From Pseudomonas sp. MAG733B (GTDB lineage: Bacteria > Pseudomonadota > Gammaproteobacteria > Pseudomonadales > Pseudomonadaceae), in NCBI RefSeq assembly GCF_036884845.1, contig NZ_CP145732.1, positions 6,232,501-6,296,500 of the forward strand: a stretch of 64,000 nucleotides of DNA, given 5' to 3'. Shown one piece after another: positions 58,930-64,000 of the stretch. Position 1 is the first letter of the stretch; every line of letters starts with the position of its first letter. Made by a program: the position numbers and the translations under genes. The notes beneath the pieces are model-generated. The model was not told the DNA's origin and ran no database searches. It saw nothing but the letters and a program-made list of their open reading frames with translations.

Positions 58930-60508
58930 GGCGTCCAGTCACAGCGACAAACAGGCCCAGCGACTGCTGCGCCTTTATCATCTCTACCGTTTAAGCGTCG
59001 GCATCATCCTGGTGCTGCTGATCTCCAGCAACATGGACAACCGGTTGCTGACCTCGGCCAATGACGACCTGCTGCGCTCTGGCAGCTGGTTGTACCTGGT
59101 GCTGAACATTTTGCTGGTGGTGTTCTTCGAGAACACCCGCCATCCTGCGCAACTGTTCAGCCTGGCGCTGCTCGACGTACTGCTGCTGTGCGGCCTGTTC
59201 TTCGCTGGCGGCGGCGTGGCCAGCGCCATTGGCAACTTGCTGATCGTTTCGGTGGCCATCAGCAATACGTTGCTGCGAAGGCGTATCGGCCTGTTGATTG
59301 CCGCCGTCGGGGCGATCGGCATTGTCGGTTCGAGCTTCCTGTTGAGCGTCAGCCATCGCGCCAATCCCAATGACTATTTACAGGTCGGCACCCTCGGCGC
59401 CCTGTGTTTTGCCGCAGCCCTGCTGGTGCAAGGCCTGGTCCGACGGCTGGAAGTCAGCGAAACGCTGGTGGAGCAGAAGGCCAGTGAAGTCGTCGGCCTG
59501 GAAACGCTCAATGCGCTGATCCTGCAACGCATGCGCACCGGCATCCTGGTGCTCGACGAGCAGCGGCGCGTGCAATTGGCCAACCACAGTGCCCTGACGC
59601 TGCTCAGCTGTGACCGCCTCGAAGGCCAACTGATCGACGACCACCTCCCGGCACTTGTCGATCGCCTGAACCTGTGGCTCAGCAACCCGACCCTGCGCCC
59701 GCAAAGCCTGAAAATCGCCAGCAGCGGCGTTGAGCTACAGCCCAGTTTCATAGCATTGGACCCAAGCCCGCAGCATCAGACGCTGATCTTTCTCGAAGAT
59801 CTCGCCCACATCGCGCAACAGGCCCAACAACTGAAACTCGCCGCCCTCGGGCGCCTGACCGCCGGCATCGCCCATGAAATTCGCAATCCACTGGGCGCCA
59901 TCAGTCATGCCGCACAGCTATTGCGCGAATCTGAGGAACTCAACAGCGCGGATCAACGTCTGACCCAGGTCATTCAAGATCACTCCCAGCGCATGAATCG
60001 AGTCATCGAAAACGTCCTGCAACTGTCCCGCCGCCAGCAAACCGTGCCGCAACGGTTGGACCTGAAGCCGTGGCTGCAACAGTTCGTCACTGAAACCCGC
60101 GAGGGCGCGACCGAGCGCCAGCAGATTCATCTGCACATCGCTGCGGGAGACTTCAAGACCTTGATGGACCCGAACCAGTTGAACCAGATTCTCGACAACC
60201 TGATTCGCAACGGCTGGCGCCACAGCGCCCAGAACCACGACCAGGCACAGGTATGGCTTGAGTTGTTCATCGACTCCGACAGCCAGTTGCCAATCCTTGA
60301 AATCCTCGACGACGGCCCCGGTGTGGCCGCGGACCATCAGGCGCAGCTGTTCGAGCCTTTCTTCACCACCAGCCACCAAGGCACTGGCCTGGGGCTGTAT
60401 CTGTCCCGTGAGCTGTGCGAAAGCAACCAGGCCCGCCTAGACTTCAAACCACGCCAAGGCGGCGGCTGCTTTCGCATCACTTTTGCTCACGGACGGAAAC
60501 AAAGTTGA
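58919..60508 (+). CDS. pilS: Two-component sensor kinase PilS
   Basis: A 529-residue membrane kinase. Six transmembrane helices (about residues 25-175) precede a PAS-like linker (about 195-300). HisKA has the phospho-acceptor His in GIAHEIRNPLGAISHAAQ (about residue 320), and the HATPase shows [28 protein letters not shown] and GTGLGLYL. PilS senses PilA in the membrane and controls pilA through PilR. The start is a GTG at 58919 overlapping the PP0621 gene. Confidence 0.95.
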   Translation: MIAEASSHSDKQAQRLLRLYHLYRLSVGIILVLLISSNMDNRLLTSANDDLLRSGSWLYLVLNILLVVFFENTRHPAQLFSLALLDVLLLCGLFFAGGGVASAIGNLLIVSVAISNTLLRRRIGLLIAAVGAIGIVGSSFLLSVSHRANPNDYLQVGTLGALCFAAALLVQGLVRRLEVSETLVEQKASEVVGLETLNALILQRMRTGILVLDEQRRVQLANHSALTLLSCDRLEGQLIDDHLPALVDRLNLWLSNPTLRPQSLKIASSGVELQPSFIALDPSPQHQTLIFLEDLAHIAQQAQQLKLAALGRLTAGIAHEIRNPLGAISHAAQLLRESEELNSADQRLTQVIQDHSQRMNRVIENVLQLSRRQQTVPQRLDLKPWLQQFVTETREGATERQQIHLHIAAGDFKTLMDPNQLNQILDNLIRNGWRHSAQNHDQAQVWLELFIDSDSQLPILEILDDGPGVAADHQAQLFEPFFTTSHQGTGLGLYLSRELCESNQARLDFKPRQGGGCFRITFAHGRKQS

Positions 60509-60510
60509 AC

Positions 60511-61842
60511 ATGGGCCCACGGCAAAAAGTCCTGATCGTCGACGACGAACCGGACATCCGCGAACTCCTGGAAATCACCCTGGGACGGATGAAACTCGAT
60601 ACATACAGTGCGCGCAACGCCGGCGAGGCCCTGGCCCTGCTCAAGCGCGAAACGTTCGACCTGTGCCTGACCGACATGCGCCTGCCGGATGGCACCGGCC
60701 TTGAGCTGGTGCAACACATCCAGCAACGTTACCCGCAAGTTCCGGTGGCGATGATCACCGCCTATGGCAATGTCGACACGGCGATCAACGCCCTCAAGGC
60801 CGGCGCCTTCGACTTCCTGAGCAAACCGGTGGACCTCGCCCGCCTGCGGGAACTGGTCACCAGCGCCCTGCTCCTGCCCGTCCCCGGCGGCGGCCTTGAT
60901 CGGCGCTTGCTCGGCGACTCATTGCCCATGCGCAATTTGCGCAAGCAGATCGACAAACTGGCGCGCAGCCAGGCGCCGGTGTACATCAGCGGCGAATCCG
61001 GTAGCGGCAAGGAACTGGTCGCGCGCCTGATCCACGATCGGGGGCCTCGCGCCAATCAACCCTTTGTTCCAGTCAACTGCGGAGCGATCCCGTCGGAACT
61101 GATGGAAAGCGAGTTTTTCGGCCATCGCAAAGGCAGCTTCAGCGGCGCCATCGAAGACAAACCCGGGCTGTTCCAGGCCGCCCATGGCGGCACGCTGTTC
61201 CTCGACGAAGTGGCTGACTTGCCGTTGCCGATGCAGGTCAAATTGCTACGGGCCATTCAGGAGAAAGCCGTACGCAGCGTCGGCGGGCAACAGGAAGAGG
61301 TGGTCGACGTACGTATTCTTTGCGCGACTCACAAAGACCTCGGCGCCGAAGTCGCTGCCGAACGTTTTCGTCAGGACTTGTACTATCGCTTGAACGTGAT
61401 CGAGCTGCGGGTTCCGCCGCTACGCGAACGTCGAGACGATATCGAACCGTTGGCCGGCCATGTGCTCAAGCGCCTGGCTGCCGACACCGGCCAGCCGGAA
61501 GCAAAGCTTCACCCGCAAGCACTCGATGCGCTGAAAAGTTACCGCTTCCCCGGAAACGTCCGGGAACTGGAGAACATGCTCGAACGCGCACACACGCTTT
61601 GCGAAAACAAACAGATTGAAGCGGGCGACCTGCGACTGGCCGAAGGCAACTGTCATCCGGAAGGAGGCGTGCCGGATCTGACGCAGATCGACAATCTGGA
61701 AGCGTACCTGGAAAACGTCGAACGCCAGCTTCTTCTTCAAGCCCTGGAAGAAACCCGCTGGAACCGCACGGCGGCGGCTCAGCGGTTGAATCTTTCATTC
61801 AGGTCGATGCGGTATCGGCTGAAGAAATTCGGGTTGGATTGA
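60511..61842 (+). CDS. pilR: Sigma-54-dependent response regulator PilR
   Basis: A 443-residue NtrC-family activator of pilA. The receiver has DDE (11-13) and phospho-acceptor Asp55 in LCLTDMRLPD. The AAA+ domain has Walker A GESGSGKE; the sigma-54 contact loop reads GSFSGA rather than the usual GAFTGA. The C-terminal Fis-type helix reads NRTAAAQRLNLSFRSMRYRLKKFG in parts. The ATG at 60511 lies two bases after pilS. The predicted target promoter is at 37637-37651. Confidence 0.95.
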   Translation: MGPRQKVLIVDDEPDIRELLEITLGRMKLDTYSARNAGEALALLKRETFDLCLTDMRLPDGTGLELVQHIQQRYPQVPVAMITAYGNVDTAINALKAGAFDFLSKPVDLARLRELVTSALLLPVPGGGLDRRLLGDSLPMRNLRKQIDKLARSQAPVYISGESGSGKELVARLIHDRGPRANQPFVPVNCGAIPSELMESEFFGHRKGSFSGAIEDKPGLFQAAHGGTLFLDEVADLPLPMQVKLLRAIQEKAVRSVGGQQEEVVDVRILCATHKDLGAEVAAERFRQDLYYRLNVIELRVPPLRERRDDIEPLAGHVLKRLAADTGQPEAKLHPQALDALKSYRFPGNVRELENMLERAHTLCENKQIEAGDLRLAEGNCHPEGGVPDLTQIDNLEAYLENVERQLLLQALEETRWNRTAAAQRLNLSFRSMRYRLKKFGLD

Positions 61843-61850
61843 GGGCCTCA

Positions 61851-61946
61851 TCGCTAGCAGGCTAGCTCCCACATTGGTTTCGAGGTGTTCACAAATGTTG
61901 TGCTCACCTGGGTTCCCTGTGGGAGCTAGCCTGCTAGCGGTAGCGA
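61851..61946. repeat. REP doublet, same family as 50404 but opposite arrangement
   Basis: TCGCTAGCAGGCTAGCTCCC first, then TGTGGGAGCTAGCCTGCTAG about 45 bases later. Arm order is the reverse of that at 50404. Confidence 0.88.
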
Positions 61947-61972
61947 TCTGACAGGCAGCTAATTTCTATCGG

Positions 61973-63073
61973 TCAGATGCGCCCCGTCGGCGCATACGGT
62001 GTCGGATCAATGATCGGCGTCCTGCCCAACATCACATCGGCAAACAACTGACACGACGCCGGTGCCAGCACCAAGCCATTGCGGAAATGCCCGCAGTTCA
62101 GCCACAACCCGTCAAACCCCGGCACTTGGCCAATGTACGGAATGCCTTCCGGCGAGCCCGGCCGCAAACCGGCCCAATGCCCGACCACTTCGGCGTCGGC
62201 CAGTGCCGGAATCAACTCGACCGCCGAGGCCTTGAGGCTTTCAAGAGCCGACTCGGTAGTGGTTTTGTCGTAACCCTCATACTCCAGCGTACTGCCAATC
62301 AGAATGTGCCCGTCGCGCCGGGGAATCGCATAACGCCCCTTCGCCAGCACCATGCTCGGCAAAAAATCGGCCGCACACTTGTAGAGAATCATCTGCCCTT
62401 TCACCGGTTCGACCGGTAATTCCAGGCCCAGGCTTTTGAGCAGATCACCGCTCCAGGCACCAGCGGTCAGCACCACTTGATCGCCATGGATTGCACCTGT
62501 GGAGGTCTGCACACCGACAACTTTTTCGCCTTCGCGAACAAATCCACTGACTTCGCACTGCTCATGAATCGTCACGTTCGGCAGCGCCTGCAATGCAGCC
62601 TTGAGCGACTTCACCAAGCGCGGATTGCGCACATTGGCTACATCAGCCATGTAGATCGCTCGGGAAAAACCACCGCCCAGCACCGGCACCGCGTCGTGAG
62701 CCGCCGAGATATCCACAGCCCGCAATGGCCGGCTCTCACGTGCAGCCCATGCCAATGCTTCGGCCTCGTCGTCCAGATCCAGCCAGTACAGGCCGGTGGT
62801 GTGCACCTCGGGGTCGACCCCTGTGGCGGCAAACAAACGCTCGCCCAGTTGTGGATAAAAATCCTGGGACCAATGGGCCAGTGCGGTGACTGCCGGGTTG
62901 TAGCGCCACGGGTAGAGCGGCGAGACGATGCCACCCCCCGCCCAGGACGACTCCTGACCGAGGTTCGAACGGTCCAGCAGCACGACGCTGTGCACTTCGG
63001 ACGCGAGATTGAAAGCCGTCAGCAGACCGATTACTCCACCGCCGACAATCACCACTTGCTGTTGCCTGGTCAT
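61973..63073 (-). CDS. thiO: Glycine oxidase ThiO
   Basis: A 366-residue FAD enzyme of the DAO/GlyOx family that makes iminoglycine from glycine for the thiazole ring of thiamine. The dinucleotide motif VIVGGGVIGLLTAFNLA lies at about residues 8-24, and the substrate Arg region includes GLRPGSPEGIPYIG. The C-terminal GHFRNGLVLAPAS is typical. The start MTRQQQVVIVGGG (63073) is chosen. The location between pilR and the minor pilin genes matches P. aeruginosa as I recall it. Confidence 0.93.
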   Translation of the reverse strand: MTRQQQVVIVGGGVIGLLTAFNLASEVHSVVLLDRSNLGQESSWAGGGIVSPLYPWRYNPAVTALAHWSQDFYPQLGERLFAATGVDPEVHTTGLYWLDLDDEAEALAWAARESRPLRAVDISAAHDAVPVLGGGFSRAIYMADVANVRNPRLVKSLKAALQALPNVTIHEQCEVSGFVREGEKVVGVQTSTGAIHGDQVVLTAGAWSGDLLKSLGLELPVEPVKGQMILYKCAADFLPSMVLAKGRYAIPRRDGHILIGSTLEYEGYDKTTTESALESLKASAVELIPALADAEVVGHWAGLRPGSPEGIPYIGQVPGFDGLWLNCGHFRNGLVLAPASCQLFADVMLGRTPIIDPTPYAPTGRI

Positions 63074-63130
63074 ATTCTGATCCAACCGATAAATAGACAG
63101 AGGACGCAAAAGGCGCCCGAAAAAGAAAAC

Positions 63131-63532
63131 TCAGCGACCCCAGCAATCCTTGGTAGTCAGACCGGGCGTGGCGTTGACCATGCTGCGCACGCCGGTATTG
63201 GTAATCGTGAAATCACCGCACTTGTCCATCGCCATGGATGTACCGGCCTTGCGCACCGCCGTCAGCAAAAAAGTCTGGTCGGTCAGTGTCGACGTGATGG
63301 TGTAGTAGTCATTGCCGGCACTCAGGCCGGCAGCACCGGTGTAGACATTCTTTTGCGAATAGAAACGCTCGAGAATCTGTGCCTGCTCGGAGAGCAGACC
63401 GGCCACTTCGGTACGACGCCCCTTCTTCAGGTATTCGGTGAAGCTCGGCGCAGCGATGGTCATGACAATCCCGATGATAGCAATCACGATCATGATTTCG
63501 ATCAGGGTAAAACCGCGGTTGGATCTGTGCAT
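63131..63532 (-). CDS. pilE: Type IV minor pilin PilE
   Basis: A 133-residue minor pilin: short leader MHRSNRG, then FTLIEIMIVIAIIGIVMTIA with Glu5, and a C-terminal domain with two cysteines (DKCGDF and KDCWGR). With PilY1 and other minor pilins it primes pilus assembly. The start is at 63532. It lies 14 bases after the pilY1 stop, so it is probably in the same operon. Confidence 0.92.
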   Translation of the reverse strand: MHRSNRGFTLIEIMIVIAIIGIVMTIAAPSFTEYLKKGRRTEVAGLLSEQAQILERFYSQKNVYTGAAGLSAGNDYYTITSTLTDQTFLLTAVRKAGTSMAMDKCGDFTITNTGVRSMVNATPGLTTKDCWGR

Positions 63533-63546
63533 GCCTCAACTCTCAC

Positions 63547-64000
63547 TTACTGTATTTGTCGCCACATGATGCGACGGCTGCCGCCGCCGGATTTTTCCAC
63601 CAGCGTGGTGATGCCGCCACTGGAATCGTTCACGACCTTGCGGGTCGCGCCATTGACGACGCCATTCAACGTCGGGATGCCGCCGGTAAAAATCACGCCG
63701 CTGGACACCGTGTCGGTGCTGTCGACCATGCCGTCGCCATTGGTGTCGAGCACCGCGTAGTTGAGCATCTTACCGCTGAACGCATCGAGTTCGACCAGTT
63801 TGCCTGTGCCAAAACTTGCGCAAGGGTCCGTGGTGTCGACGCTGGCCGTGGTGAAGATGATCCGCCCGAGCACCAGATTGGCCTGATTGATCACCCGCTC
63901 GCCCGTCAGCGCGTTGTTGTAAACCAACGGCAAGTACCAACCCTTTTCCGCCGGATAGGTCACCTCGTTCTGGCTGGTGGTGATGAACTGGCCGGAGCTC
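63547..64000 (-). CDS. pilY1: Type IV pilus tip adhesin PilY1, C-terminal part only
   Basis: The last 150 codons of a gene that continues past the right edge; the usual length is over 1000 residues. The frame reads through to the edge (SSGQFITTSQNEVTYPAEKG). The beta-propeller end shows WYLPLVYNN, NLVLGRIIFTTAS, and a Ca-type loop DTNGDGMVDSTD, the calcium site known in PilY1. An in-frame GTG at 63963 is not a real start. pilE follows after 14 bases. Confidence 0.87.
   Translation of the reverse strand, partial: SSGQFITTSQNEVTYPAEKGWYLPLVYNNALTGERVINQANLVLGRIIFTTASVDTTDPCASFGTGKLVELDAFSGKMLNYAVLDTNGDGMVDSTDTVSSGVIFTGGIPTLNGVVNGATRKVVNDSSGGITTLVEKSGGGSRRIMWRQIQ

Overview
This is a chromosomal window of a fluorescens-group Pseudomonas (inference). 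The support is the pssA-ilvC-ilvN-ilvI block, cbrX-cbrA-cbrB-crcZ-pcnB-folK-panBCD-pgi-acs, pilA divergent from pilBCD-coaE-yacG, clpB-pgeF-rluD / bamD-pilS-pilR-thiO, a PrrF-type sRNA, and many intergenic REP doublets of the kind common in fluorescent pseudomonads. Coding density is high and base composition even. I see no insertion sequence, prophage, CRISPR array, toxin-antitoxin pair or other foreign island.

Layout. 1-5 kb: 5' end of msrP, pssA, and the branched-chain amino acid genes ilvI-ilvN-ilvC behind a leader of about 300 nt. 5-11.5 kb: small envelope proteins, PBP1B (mrcB), a kinase-like/P-loop ATPase fusion, a pentapeptide protein and a TfoX C-terminal-like protein. 11.5-13.9 kb: an iron-linked patch with a PrrF sRNA behind a Fur-box promoter, an orphan heme-binding protein, a Rieske protein and sfsA. 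13.9-22 kb: an aminotransferase, dksA, gluQRS, then the carbon/nitrogen control locus cbrX-cbrA-cbrB with its sRNA crcZ. 22-33 kb: pcnB-folK, panB-panC, panD, pgi, acs, an MpaB-like protein and an RNA methyltransferase, with REP doublets at most junctions. 33-37 kb: a large DUF748 protein with a DUF2845 partner, and a BON-domain protein behind a candidate sigma-54 promoter. 37-43 kb: type IV pilus core pilA and pilBCD, coaE, yacG, and a CbiM-like membrane protein. 43-47.5 kb: a benzoate uptake operon benK-benE-benF without degradation genes, preceded by a two-repeat BenR/XylS-type operator. 47.6-52 kb: conserved small proteins, a type II NADH dehydrogenase and a chemoreceptor. 52.2-52.7 kb: tRNA cluster Asn-Pro-Lys-Pro on the minus strand. 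53-64 kb: clpB, pgeF, rluD, bamD, pilS-pilR, thiO, pilE and the 3' end of pilY1.

How the parts fit. CbrA/CbrB and sigma-54 are expected to drive crcZ, whose A-rich motifs sequester Hfq/Crc. The same class of A-rich motif sits at the translation starts of benK, benF and acs, so regulator, decoy RNA and likely targets lie within 30 kb. PilS/PilR (61 kb) probably controls the sigma-54 promoter of pilA (37 kb). Fur and PrrF probably set iron economy around 11.5-13 kb. I found no clearly novel system. The best leads are regulatory: the ilvI leader, the BenR-type operator, the candidate BON-gene sigma-54 promoter, a terminator-like hairpin inside the tRNA cluster, and the REP doublets.
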